From contig JAVHXQ010000009.1 of NCBI GenBank assembly GCA_031119555.1, positions 1 through 64,000 on the forward strand: DNA of 64,000 nt, given 5' to 3'. The notes beneath the pieces were generated by a model, which made no database searches, had not been told where the DNA came from, and saw nothing but the letters and a program-made list of their open reading frames with translations. The translations under genes and the position numbers were made by a program. The stretch is from Candidatus Dactylopiibacterium sp. Its GTDB lineage: Bacteria > Pseudomonadota > Gammaproteobacteria > Burkholderiales > Rhodocyclaceae. Positions 50,918 to 60,391 of this stretch are shown here, piece after piece; within the stretch, counting starts at the first letter, position 1; every line of letters begins with the position of its first letter.

Positions 50918-51464
50918 GTTCGCGCACGCGCCCGCTGCGCCCCAGCTTGCGATCCTGGCGCAGGCGATGGATCGTGATGCACGAAACGACGGTGATCATG
51001 CTCTCCATCACCGTGCCGCCGATGGAACCCGTGTGGATGTTATTGAGCAGCCACAGCAGGGTCGCGCCAAGCATGCCGTAGCGCAGTTGCAGGCCGCTGA
51101 AGCGGAACATCGACACCGTGGCCACGGCGGCCGCCAGCAGGGGCAGCGCGGACCACGCCGATCGCACGAGGGCCGCGCCCAGCGCCAGGTTGATCGCGAG
51201 CAGCGCGGCGATGGCCCATACCGAGCGCGTGCGCATCGAGATGACGTTGCGCGCGGCGGACAGCAAGGCGCCCGCCATGGCCGCCGTATTGCCCATGAGG
51301 AAGAAGTGCGTCGCGTAGAGCAGGTTCTGCGCCGTCAGCCAGTTCTTGAAGTGGCCATCGTTCTTGCGCGAGAAGGTGATCAGGCCGAGCGAGAAGGTCG
51401 CATAGCCGAAGAGCTGCGGAAGGGAGAGAAGCTCGGAGGTCATCACAACGGTGGGAGCAGGCAT
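50907..51464 (-). CDS. YgjV family inner-membrane protein
   Basis: LFGYATFSLGLITFSRKNDGHFKNWLTAQNLLYATHFFLMGNTAAMAGALLSAARNVISM; multi-TM; start may be 51443. Confidence 0.75.
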   Translation of the reverse strand: MPAPTVVMTSELLSLPQLFGYATFSLGLITFSRKNDGHFKNWLTAQNLLYATHFFLMGNTAAMAGALLSAARNVISMRTRSVWAIAALLAINLALGAALVRSAWSALPLLAAAVATVSMFRFSGLQLRYGMLGATLLWLLNNIHTGSIGGTVMESMITVVSCITIHRLRQDRKLGRSGRVRELSS

Positions 51465-51611
51465 GCACGGCGGATGACGCGCCGGCTCGCCAGCGCGCCG
51501 GCCCGACCGCGCCCGGCGGTCTGTGCAGGCGCGGCCCGACGCCGTCGGGCACCCATTTCATGACAAAGGCGACAGGATCTCACAAAGCGCGGCGCGCGAC
51601 AGTCCGTATAA

Positions 51612-52037
51612 CTACTTGGCGGCCGGACTGAACGCGAGCTTGCCGCCGGTCTGGCGGAAGGCGCCCAGCAAGGTGCCCTTGGCGGCTTCCGCGGCCTCCG
51701 GGGCGGGCATCATCCAGGCTTCGCAGCCATCCAGCGTGATGCCGTACCAGGTCTGGCCCTGGTTTGCCGCGAAGTCGCCGGACGGCAGTTCGTGGATCTT
51801 CATTTCCGCCATCCCGGCCTTGGAGGCGAGGATGCCGAAGCGACGCTGGCAGGCGGGAATGTTGGCCACCACGAGACGCTGGCTCACGTCGCCGAACGGT
51901 ACGTTCTGCTCGCGTGTGAGGGTGATCGAGTGATCCTTGTTGCCCTCGATCGCATACGCGGCGGAGTCGTTCTCGCAGCCGGTCAGCGCCATCAGCAGCG
52001 GCAAGGCGGCCAGCACGGGCCACGGGGTGGGTTTCAT
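51612..52037 (-). CDS. hypothetical lipoprotein
   Basis: MKPTPWPVLAALPLLMALTGCENDS lipobox; no recognised family. Confidence 0.7.
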   Translation of the reverse strand: MKPTPWPVLAALPLLMALTGCENDSAAYAIEGNKDHSITLTREQNVPFGDVSQRLVVANIPACQRRFGILASKAGMAEMKIHELPSGDFAANQGQTWYGITLDGCEAWMMPAPEAAEAAKGTLLGAFRQTGGKLAFSPAAK

Positions 52038-52048
52038 CGCATCTCCCT

Positions 52049-53083
52049 TCAGGCCAGGCGCCAGGCCACGCGCTCACCGGCGCGCAGCGGCACGAGCGGG
52101 TCGCCCGGCAGGTAATCGACCTGGGCCGGCACATCCCACGCCATGCGCTGCAGCGTGATGCGGTCGGCATTGCGCGGCAGCCCGTACCAGTCGGGGCCGT
52201 TGAAGCTCGCGAAGACTTCGAGGCGCTCGAGCGCGCCGGCTTCCTCGAAGGCTTCGGCGTACAGCTCGATGGCGGCATGCGCGGTGTAACAGCCCGCGCA
52301 GCCGCAGGCCGCCTCCTTGGCGCTTTTCGCGTGCGGCGCGGAATCGGTGCCGAGGAAAAAGCGGGGATTGTCCGAAACGGCCGCGCCCAGCAGGGCCTGC
52401 CGATGCACTTCGCGCTTGAGCACGGGCAGGCAGTAATGATGCGGACGGATGCCGCCGACGAAGATGGCGTTGCGGTTCATGAGCAGGTGGTGCGCGGTGA
52501 TCGTGGCCGCCACGTTGTCGCCGGCCTGGCTCACGTACTGCGCGGCCTCGCGCGTGGTGATGTGCTCGAACACCGTGCGCAGTCTGGGGAAGCGCTGCGC
52601 GAGCGGAGCCAGCACGCGGTCGATGAAGACCGCCTCGCGGTCGAAGACATCCACCTCGGCATGCGTCACCTCGCCGTGAACGCACAGCGGCAGACCCGTC
52701 TCCTCCATGCGCTCGAGCACCCCGAGCACTTTTTCGATGGCGGTGACGCCGGCGTCGGAGTTGGTCGTCGCGCCCGCGGGGTAGAGCTTCACGGCCTGCA
52801 CGAACCCTGCTTCGCGCGCCCGCGTGATCTCGTCGGGCGAGGTGTTGTCGGTCAGGTAGAGCGTCATCAGCGGCGCGAAGCCGGAACCCTGCGGAACCGC
52901 CGCGAGGATGCGCGCGCGATAGGCTTCGGCCTGTGCCACGGTCGTGACGGGCGGGCGCAGGTTGGGCATGATCAGCGCACGCCCGAAACGTTGCGCGGCG
53001 TCGGGCACGGTGACGGCCAGGGAAGCGCCGTCGCGCAGGTGAAGATGCCAGTCGTCGGGGCGCGTGAGGGTCAGGGTCTGCAT
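52049..53083 (-). CDS. pyrC: dihydroorotase
   Basis: [68 protein letters not shown]. Confidence 0.97.
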   Translation of the reverse strand: MQTLTLTRPDDWHLHLRDGASLAVTVPDAAQRFGRALIMPNLRPPVTTVAQAEAYRARILAAVPQGSGFAPLMTLYLTDNTSPDEITRAREAGFVQAVKLYPAGATTNSDAGVTAIEKVLGVLERMEETGLPLCVHGEVTHAEVDVFDREAVFIDRVLAPLAQRFPRLRTVFEHITTREAAQYVSQAGDNVAATITAHHLLMNRNAIFVGGIRPHHYCLPVLKREVHRQALLGAAVSDNPRFFLGTDSAPHAKSAKEAACGCAGCYTAHAAIELYAEAFEEAGALERLEVFASFNGPDWYGLPRNADRITLQRMAWDVPAQVDYLPGDPLVPLRAGERVAWRLA

Positions 53084-53195
53084 GAGCTTCGTGAAGGAAT
53101 GGGGCGGGAGGCGGGCGCGAGGCGCGCGCCGGCTCCGATTCTAGCCGGCGCGCGGGCGCCCCCAAAGCGAAACCGCATGGCCGCCGCGGGCGTGG

Positions 53196-54650
53196 CTACA
53201 GCCCGAAGCACAGGTACTTCATTTCCAGGTAGGCCTCCATGCCGTAGCGCGAGCCCTCGCGCCCGATGCCCGACTGCTTGATGCCGCCGAAAGGGGCCAC
53301 TTCGTTGCTGATGAGGCCGGTGTTGATGCCGACCATGCCGCTCTCCAGCCGCTCGGCGACGCGCCAGCAGCGCGACACGTCGCGGCTGTAGAGGTAGCTC
53401 GCGAGGCCGAATTCCGTATCGTTGGCCAGGCGCAGGAGTTCGTCCTCGGTCTCGAAGCGGAAGACCGCCGCCACGGGGCCGAAGGTTTCCTCCCGGGCCA
53501 GACGCATGCCCGCGTGCGCGCCGGTCAGCACCGTCGGCTCGAAGAAGCCATGCCCCAGCGCGTGACGCGCGCCGCCGGTCTCGACGCGGGCGCCCTGCGC
53601 GCGCGCGTCGGCCACATGGGCCTCGACCTTCTCCACGGCGCGCGCGTCGATCAGCGGCCCCAGCTGCACGCCGGCCTCCAGGCCATTGCCCACGCGCAGC
53701 CCGCGCACGGCCTGTGTGAGCCGCGCCACGAAATCGTCGTGGATGCCCGCCTGCACGTAAAAGCGATTGGCGCACACGCAGGTCTGTCCGTTGTTACGGA
53801 ACTTGGAGGCGATCGCCCCTTCGACGGCCGCCGCCGGATCGGCATCGTCGAACACGATGAAGGGCGCGTTGCCGCCCAGCTCCAGCGACACTTTCTTGAC
53901 CGAGTCCGCGCACTGCGCGAGCAACTTGCGGCCGGTGGCGGTGGAGCCCGTGAAGCTCAGCTTCGCGACGCGCGGGCTGCCCGTCAGCGCTTCTCCGATC
54001 GCGCCCGCGTCCCCCGTGACGACGTTGAACACGCCGGGGGGAACCCCGGCCTCCAGCGCCAGCAGGCCCAGCGCGAGCGCGGAGAAAGGCGTCTGCGCGG
54101 CGGGCTTGAGCACCATCGTGCAGCCGGCCGCCAGCGCGGGCCCGGCCTTGCGCGTGATCATCGCGGTGGGGAAATTCCACGGCGTGATGGCCGCCACCAC
54201 GCCGACCGGCTGACGGATCACGACGAGGCGGCGGTCCGTCTGCGGCGCGGGAATCACATCGCCATAGCCGCGCTTGGCCTCTTCCGCGAACCATTCCAGG
54301 AAACTCGCACCGTAGGTGATCTCGCCCAGCGCTTCGGCGAGCGGGCGTCCCTGCTCGCGCGTCATGATCCGCGCCAGATCGTCGCGATGCGCCAGCACGA
54401 GCTCGAACCAGCGCCGCAGCACCTTCGCGCGGGCGTGGGCGGAACAGGCGGCCCATTCGCCGCGCGCCCGGTCGGCCGCCTCGATGGCACGCCGCGTCTC
54501 CGCCGCCCCCATGCGCGGGACCTGGCCGATGCATTCGCCGGTGGCAGGGTCCTGGACGTCGTCCAGCGCGCCGCCGTCGGCGCCGCACCATTGCCCGGCG
54601 ATCAGCGCCTGCTGGCGCAGAAGGTCTTCCCGTAACAGCCCGAGTGACAT
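53196..54650 (-). CDS. gabD: NAD(P)-dependent succinate-semialdehyde dehydrogenase
   Basis: VAAITPWNFPTAMITRKAGPALAAGCTMVLKPA; FTGSTATGRKLL; ELGGNAPFIVFDDAD; NNGQTCVCANRFYVQ. Confidence 0.92.
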   Translation of the reverse strand: MSLGLLREDLLRQQALIAGQWCGADGGALDDVQDPATGECIGQVPRMGAAETRRAIEAADRARGEWAACSAHARAKVLRRWFELVLAHRDDLARIMTREQGRPLAEALGEITYGASFLEWFAEEAKRGYGDVIPAPQTDRRLVVIRQPVGVVAAITPWNFPTAMITRKAGPALAAGCTMVLKPAAQTPFSALALGLLALEAGVPPGVFNVVTGDAGAIGEALTGSPRVAKLSFTGSTATGRKLLAQCADSVKKVSLELGGNAPFIVFDDADPAAAVEGAIASKFRNNGQTCVCANRFYVQAGIHDDFVARLTQAVRGLRVGNGLEAGVQLGPLIDARAVEKVEAHVADARAQGARVETGGARHALGHGFFEPTVLTGAHAGMRLAREETFGPVAAVFRFETEDELLRLANDTEFGLASYLYSRDVSRCWRVAERLESGMVGINTGLISNEVAPFGGIKQSGIGREGSRYGMEAYLEMKYLCFGL

Positions 54651-54820
54651 GAAAAAGCTCCTTGAGACGTCAAAAGAGACAATCTCCAGTGTAGCCGGGG
54701 CCTCACAATGGCGGGCAGTGCTGCCAGCACGGGGCTGATTTGGTAAATTCGGGCCTTGCGCCGGCCAGCCCGCCCCGAGCCCACGCGCCCGCCCCGCTCC
54801 ACGGACGACAGCCGCCCCCC

Positions 54821-56728
54821 ATGACCAAGCTTCGCCCCTTTTTCCTGCCACTCGTCTGCAGCCTGCTGGTGCTGGCCCTCGCGGCATTCGCGCTGTACGA
54901 GATCAACGCGCTGCGCGCGGAGCAGGCCACGCGCCGCACCGAGGCGGCCTCGCGTCAGGTGGGCCTGGCCCTGCAGCAACAGCTCAACGCCACCCACCGC
55001 CTGCTCGACGCCATCCACGCGTTCCGCGCCAACGCCGACCCCGCCGAACTGGGCGACTTCCTTGCGCGCATGCTGCGCGAAAGCCCGCCCGAAGGGCTCG
55101 TGAGCGTGAATCTCGCCCCCCTCGTGCTGCCCGAGGACGCCGCCGCGCTGATCGCCGCGCAGCACCATGCCGGTCTGCCCGAGTTCACCATCCGCCCGGC
55201 CGGGCAACGCCCGCTCATGGCTCCGATCACCCTCTCGCGCGGCCCCTTCGGCCAGCTCGGCGACGACCCGGGGCAGGATCTGCTCGCCGACCCCGAACTC
55301 CAGCCCGCCCTCACGAGCGCGCGCGACAGCGGCCGCCCCGCAGCGGCGGGGCGCATCATGCTGCGCGGACGCAGCGGCGTTCTCGAACCCGGCTTCGCCA
55401 TCGCCGCACCGATCTTCCGCGACGGCCTGAGCCCCGACAACGTGGTCGAGCGCCGCGCCCGGCTGGACAGCTGGATCGTCATGAGCTTCTCGTGGCGGGA
55501 CTGGCTGCGCGGCGTGCTCATGGACGTTCCGGAAGGCGTGGACCTGCGTCTCTACGCCAACAGCGCCAACGCCCCCGAAGACCTGCTCTTCGCCACCGCC
55601 CAGTCGGCACCGGCGATGGCCGCGCGCATTTCGGGCACCTACGCGCTGCGCCTGGGAGAACAGCCCTGGCGCCTGGACGTGACCATGCGCGAGCAGGCCG
55701 CCACGGACGACGACGAAGCCCCCGCGCGCCACATCCTGCTGGCCGGCATCATCGTCGCGGCGCTGAGCTTCCTGCTGCTGGGCGCGTCGGCGTTGCGCCA
55801 GCGCCAGGACAAGGCCCGTCTCGAACAGCTGGAAGACGCCATCCAGGAGGCCGAGGAACGCTGGCGCTTCGCGCTCGAGGGGGCGGGCGACGGCGTCTGG
55901 GACTGGCATATCCGCAGCGGCGGAATCCGCTTCTCGCCGCGCTGCGATGCCATCCTGGGGGTGGCCGAAGGCAGGGCCGCGAGCGCGCCCGTACACCCCG
56001 AGGACGAAGCGGCCGAGCGCACCGCCATGCAGGCCTGCCTCGAAGGCCGCGCCAGCCAGTACGCGAGCGAGCACCGCATGCAGGGCGACGATGGTCAGTG
56101 GCGCTGGATCGCCGCGCGCGGCATGGTCACCGAGCGCGACGCGAAAGGCGCGGCGTTGCGCATGATAGGCACCCTCAGCGACATCACCGAGCGCAAGGCA
56201 GCCAGCTCGCGCCTGCAGGACATGGCCCAGCACGATTCGCTGACCGGCCTGCCCAACCGCACGCTGTTCTTCGACCGTCTGCAGCAGGCGCTGCGCATGG
56301 CGCGACGCACGCAGGCCACGCTGGTGCTGATCTACGTCGATCTCGACCGCTTCGGCGCCATCACCTCCGGTTTCGGTCAGGACACCGCGCGCCGCGTGCT
56401 TCAGGAAGTGGCGCGCCGGCTGCAGAAGGTCACGCGCGACTCCGACACCGTGGCCCACGTGGGACGCGACGAGTACGTGATCCTGTTGCCCGCGATGGCG
56501 GCGGAATCCGACATCCACCTCGTGCTCGACAAGATCCGCCCCGCGCTGGAAGAGGATTTCAGCTTCGAGCATCGCCACCTGGGCCTCACCGCGAGCTACG
56601 GCGTGGCCTTGTTCCCGCAGCACGGCACGAGCGCCGAGACGCTGTTCAACTCAGCCGAGCGCGCCATGAACCAGGCCCGCAAGAGCGGCGGCAACACCGT
56701 GTGCTTCAGCCTGGCACGCTCGGAGTGA
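54821..56728 (+). CDS. CHASE-PAS-GGDEF domain protein
   Basis: ATG 54821; periplasmic CHASE-like domain between two TMs; PAS/PAC (GDDGQWRWIAARGMVTERDAKGAALRMIGTLSDITERKAA); GGDEF domain DSLTGLPNRTLFFDRLQQAL with site VGRDEY. Confidence 0.85.
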   Translation: MTKLRPFFLPLVCSLLVLALAAFALYEINALRAEQATRRTEAASRQVGLALQQQLNATHRLLDAIHAFRANADPAELGDFLARMLRESPPEGLVSVNLAPLVLPEDAAALIAAQHHAGLPEFTIRPAGQRPLMAPITLSRGPFGQLGDDPGQDLLADPELQPALTSARDSGRPAAAGRIMLRGRSGVLEPGFAIAAPIFRDGLSPDNVVERRARLDSWIVMSFSWRDWLRGVLMDVPEGVDLRLYANSANAPEDLLFATAQSAPAMAARISGTYALRLGEQPWRLDVTMREQAATDDDEAPARHILLAGIIVAALSFLLLGASALRQRQDKARLEQLEDAIQEAEERWRFALEGAGDGVWDWHIRSGGIRFSPRCDAILGVAEGRAASAPVHPEDEAAERTAMQACLEGRASQYASEHRMQGDDGQWRWIAARGMVTERDAKGAALRMIGTLSDITERKAASSRLQDMAQHDSLTGLPNRTLFFDRLQQALRMARRTQATLVLIYVDLDRFGAITSGFGQDTARRVLQEVARRLQKVTRDSDTVAHVGRDEYVILLPAMAAESDIHLVLDKIRPALEEDFSFEHRHLGLTASYGVALFPQHGTSAETLFNSAERAMNQARKSGGNTVCFSLARSE

Positions 56729-57470
56729 GCGCCGCGGCCTGACCCACCGCGAGCCGGCGCCCGCACAGGCGCGCGGGCCCGCTCACGCAAAGCTCCTGCG
56801 CCAGCCGCGCGCCAAAGCGCTCGGTCAGCGCCGCGCTGGCTTCGCGCATGCGCGGCGGCCGCCCCTTGAGATTGTGCGCATCGCTCGCGACGGCACTCAC
56901 CCAGCCCTCGCGCAGCAGGAAATCCGTGGCCGCCAGCACGCGCGGGCCGAACTGCCCCACGATGGACGCAGCCGTGATCTGCAGGCAGCACCCGGCGTCC
57001 ACGAGGCGCGCCGCGCGCTCGGGCTTTTCCATGATGGCCTTGTTGCGCTCCGGGTGCACCAGCACCGGCAGCACGCCCAGCGTGACGAGGTGACGGGCGA
57101 GGCTGGGCGCGCCCACCGGCATCAGCGCGTCGGGCAGCTCCAGCAGCATGGTGCGCAGCCCCGCGCACTCGCCCAGAAAGGGAATCCGGTCCTCGTGCAG
57201 GAGGTCGAGCAGCTCCACCGAGAAACGCACCTCGCCGCCATACGAAAGCCCCAAGGGGATGCCGTGCTCTGCCAGGCGGGCCGCGAAAGCCTCGCTGGCC
57301 GCGGCGATGCTGTGCCGGTCGTTGTGGAAGCGGCCGGGGAACACGTGCGGCGTGGCGACCACATGGCGGATGCCGTCGGCCACGCAGGCCCGCGCGAGCG
57401 CGAGCGACTCGTCCTCGGTCGCCGGGCCGTCATCGACGCCCGGCAGCAGATGGCAATGGATGTCGATCAC
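56706..57470 (-). CDS. CpsB/CapC-type PHP-family tyrosine-protein phosphatase
   Basis: MIDIHCHLLPGVDDGPATEDESLALARACVADGIRHVVATPHVFPG; VLVHPERNKAI; AVASDAHNLKGRPPRM. Confidence 0.88.
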   Translation of the reverse strand: MIDIHCHLLPGVDDGPATEDESLALARACVADGIRHVVATPHVFPGRFHNDRHSIAAASEAFAARLAEHGIPLGLSYGGEVRFSVELLDLLHEDRIPFLGECAGLRTMLLELPDALMPVGAPSLARHLVTLGVLPVLVHPERNKAIMEKPERAARLVDAGCCLQITAASIVGQFGPRVLAATDFLLREGWVSAVASDAHNLKGRPPRMREASAALTERFGARLAQELCVSGPARLCGRRLAVGQAAALTPSVPG

Positions 57471-57494
57471 GCGGGCCTCCGCGCGCGGTAGCGC

Positions 57495-59726
57495 TCAGGC
57501 GCTGGCGCTGCCGGGCTTCTGGGTGTAGCCGTAGCTTTCATAGGGGCCCTGTCCATAGCCCGAGTACTCCCCGTAATAGCGTTGCGAGCGCGAGAAGTCG
57601 AGGTGATTGAGCACCAGGCCCATGAGCTGGCCGCCCGCGCGCTGCAGGCGGATCAGGCTCTTGCGCACGAGCGGCGAAGCGGTGTCCATCGCGCGCACCA
57701 CGAACACCGTGCTCGTGGCGAGCGGCGCCACCACCAGGGCATCGCTCACGAGCTCGATGGGCGGGGTGTCGATGATGATGACCTCGTACTTGCGCGAGAG
57801 CTGCTCCAGCGTTTCACGGAAGCGCTGCGAAAGCAGCAGTTCGACGGGGTTGGGCGGCACCTCGCCGGCGGGCATCACCGCAAGCGTGCTGCCCTTGATG
57901 CCGTGGATGCACTCCTCCGGCTTGGCGGTTCCCGCCACCAGGGCCGACAGGCCCTTCACCGTGGGCGGCAGCGACAGCCGGCGCGCCACCTGCGGGCGGC
58001 GCATGTCGGCGTCGATGAGCAAGGTGCGCTTGGTCTGGGCATGAGCGAGCGCGAGGTTCGTCGCCACCACCGTCTTGCCCTCGCCCGGCACGCTGGAAGT
58101 GACCACCAGAACGCGGCAGGGCGCGTCGATGTTGGACAGCAGCACGCCCGTGCGCGCGGTGCGTATGGCCTCGGCGAGCAGGGACTCGGGCCGGTCCAGG
58201 AACATCGTCATGGCGGATTTGCCATCGGTCTGCCCCAGCGCCGGCAGCGCCGAGAGCACGGGGGCCTGGAAGCGCCGCTCGGCGTCCTCGATGCCTTTCA
58301 CCGTGTTGTCGAGGCGGTCCAGCAGCAAGGCGACCAGCGCGCCCGCGATGAGCCCCAGCACGAGCGCGATCGCGATGATCTGCGTCTTGTGCGGCTTGAC
58401 GGGCTGGATGGGCATCACGGCCGGGTCCACGACCCGCGCCACGGCGCTCTGGAGGTCGCCGCTCTCGGTGGTCTCCTTGGCGCGGTTCATGAACATGTCG
58501 TAGAGCTGGCGGTTGGCCTCCACGTCGCGCTCCAGCACGCCGAGCTGGAACTCCTGCCGATTGACGTTCTGCACGGCGCCGCGCGCCGACGACAAGGCGC
58601 CCTCGAGCGCGCGTTCGGTGGCGCGCGCCGATTCGTACTCGCGTGACAGGCTCGCCGCCACGGTCTGCATCTGTCGCAGGAGGTTCTCGCGCGCGGCCTT
58701 GAGTTCGGACTGCGCCTGCACCATGCGCGGGTGCTCGGAGCCATAGCGCTGCTGCAGCTCCGCGACCTTCAGCGAGGCCACCGTTTCGGCGCGCTTCGCT
58801 TCGCCCACCGCGCCGCTGCGGACCACGGCCGGCACCGAGGCGTAGTCGCCGTCGCGCACCGCCCGCATCTGCTCGAACGCGCTCTCGGCTTCCGCGCGGC
58901 GCGCCTTGGCTTCGACGAGCCGCTGCGTGACCTCGCCGATCTGCTGGCCGATCATGGTCTGCGCCGACCCCGACAGGCTCACGATGCCCTGGCGCTCACG
59001 GTAGGCCTGCAGCGCGCGCTCGGAAGTCATGAGCTTGTCGCGCAGCACCTGGGTACGCTCCTGCAGCCAGTCGTTGGCCTGCTGCGTCATGCGGAAGCGC
59101 GCTTCGCGGTCGGCGCTCACGTAGGCGTCGGCCACGGTGTTGGCGACGAGCGACGAGAGCTGGGCGTCGTGCGCCTCGAAGCCGACCTTGACGAGCTGGC
59201 TCTGGCGCACCGCCTCGATGCGCAGCTGGCTGGCGAAGCGCTCCATGGCGAGGGTGGCGAGGCGCTCGTCGGTCCAGTCGACGTTGTCGGGCGCCAGCCC
59301 CAGCACGGTGCGCGCGCGTCCGGTCAGGCTGGTGTCGGGCAGGCGCGGGTCGAACTCGGGATATTCCCAAAGCCGCAGGCCGCGCACGACCCGGTTGGCG
59401 ACCTCGCGCGACCGCAGGATCTCGACCTGCGTCTGGAAGTATTCCTTTTCCTGCGTGGCGCCGCCGTATACGTCTTCGATGGAGAGCAGCTTGCGCGGGC
59501 TCTGCTCGATCAGCAGCGTGACGGTGGCGCGATAGACGGGCGTCAGCGAGAACACCACCACGGCGGCGAGCAGCGCCGCGACGAGGCCCGCCACGAGGAT
59601 GGCCCACTTGCGCTTGGTGAGGCTGCGCCAGTACTCGAGCATCTCGAGCCGGCTTTCCTCCGCCATGCCGCTGAGCGAAACGAAGGGCTGGTCGGGCTTG
59701 GGGAGCGTAGAAGAGGTCTGGTTCAT
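57495..59726 (-). CDS. polysaccharide co-polymerase/BY-family tyrosine autokinase (Wzc-like)
   Basis: Wzz domain; Walker A VTSSVPGEGKTVVATNLA; Walker A' LLIDADMRRP; Walker B VIIDTPPI; tyrosine-rich tail RYYGEYSGYGQGPYESYGY. Confidence 0.92.
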   Translation of the reverse strand: MNQTSSTLPKPDQPFVSLSGMAEESRLEMLEYWRSLTKRKWAILVAGLVAALLAAVVVFSLTPVYRATVTLLIEQSPRKLLSIEDVYGGATQEKEYFQTQVEILRSREVANRVVRGLRLWEYPEFDPRLPDTSLTGRARTVLGLAPDNVDWTDERLATLAMERFASQLRIEAVRQSQLVKVGFEAHDAQLSSLVANTVADAYVSADREARFRMTQQANDWLQERTQVLRDKLMTSERALQAYRERQGIVSLSGSAQTMIGQQIGEVTQRLVEAKARRAEAESAFEQMRAVRDGDYASVPAVVRSGAVGEAKRAETVASLKVAELQQRYGSEHPRMVQAQSELKAARENLLRQMQTVAASLSREYESARATERALEGALSSARGAVQNVNRQEFQLGVLERDVEANRQLYDMFMNRAKETTESGDLQSAVARVVDPAVMPIQPVKPHKTQIIAIALVLGLIAGALVALLLDRLDNTVKGIEDAERRFQAPVLSALPALGQTDGKSAMTMFLDRPESLLAEAIRTARTGVLLSNIDAPCRVLVVTSSVPGEGKTVVATNLALAHAQTKRTLLIDADMRRPQVARRLSLPPTVKGLSALVAGTAKPEECIHGIKGSTLAVMPAGEVPPNPVELLLSQRFRETLEQLSRKYEVIIIDTPPIELVSDALVVAPLATSTVFVVRAMDTASPLVRKSLIRLQRAGGQLMGLVLNHLDFSRSQRYYGEYSGYGQGPYESYGYTQKPGSASA

Positions 59727-59746
59727 GGCGGCTTCCGTGCGGGCAA

Positions 59747-60328
59747 TCAGAAAAAGCTCTCTTCCACGGTCACGATGTCACCGGGATAGACAGGCGTATT
59801 CAGCTCGGCCTTGTGCTGGCTCTGGCCAGGATCGTCGCCGCGGATCACGAACAGCTTGCTCAGCGAGGCCCGCTCCTTGAAGCCGCCGGCAAGGGAAGCG
59901 GCCTTGCGCAGCGTGAGCCCGGGCTGGAACGGGTATCCGCCAGGCTTCTCGACCATGCCGTTGATGAAGAACGGGCGGTATTCATCCACCGCCACCGAGA
60001 CGCGCGGATTGACGAGAATGCGCCCGGAGAGCCCTTCCACGACCAGGCGCTCGACCTCGCCCAGGGTCTTGCCGCGTACCACGAGTTCTCCCAGTCCGGG
60101 CAGGAAGATCGAACCCGAATCGGTCAGGCGCACCTTCTCGCGGCTGAGGTCTTCCTCGCCGAACACGCGTATCGAAACCACGTCGCCCGCCCCCAGCCGG
60201 TAGACCGACAGGAACTGCGACACGGCGGCCGCCTCTTCCGCGCGTCCGGCCTGAAGCGCCGCATTCTGGGCCCAGCCCGTCAGGGCCCAGAGCATCACCA
60301 GACAACCGCCAAGCACTCTCACCCACAT
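59747..60328 (-). CDS. polysaccharide export protein (Wza/EpsE-like)
   Basis: YRLGAGDVVSIRVFGEEDLSREKVRLTDSGSIFLPGLGELVVRGKTLGEVERLV; SLBB FFINGMVEKPGGYPFQPGLTLRKAASLAGGF. Confidence 0.92.
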   Translation of the reverse strand: MWVRVLGGCLVMLWALTGWAQNAALQAGRAEEAAAVSQFLSVYRLGAGDVVSIRVFGEEDLSREKVRLTDSGSIFLPGLGELVVRGKTLGEVERLVVEGLSGRILVNPRVSVAVDEYRPFFINGMVEKPGGYPFQPGLTLRKAASLAGGFKERASLSKLFVIRGDDPGQSQHKAELNTPVYPGDIVTVEESFF

Positions 60329-60391
60329 TGCACATTCCTCCTGCTTTCCAGCGGCCGGGCGCACCCGGCCTCATGAGACATCTGCGGCCGC

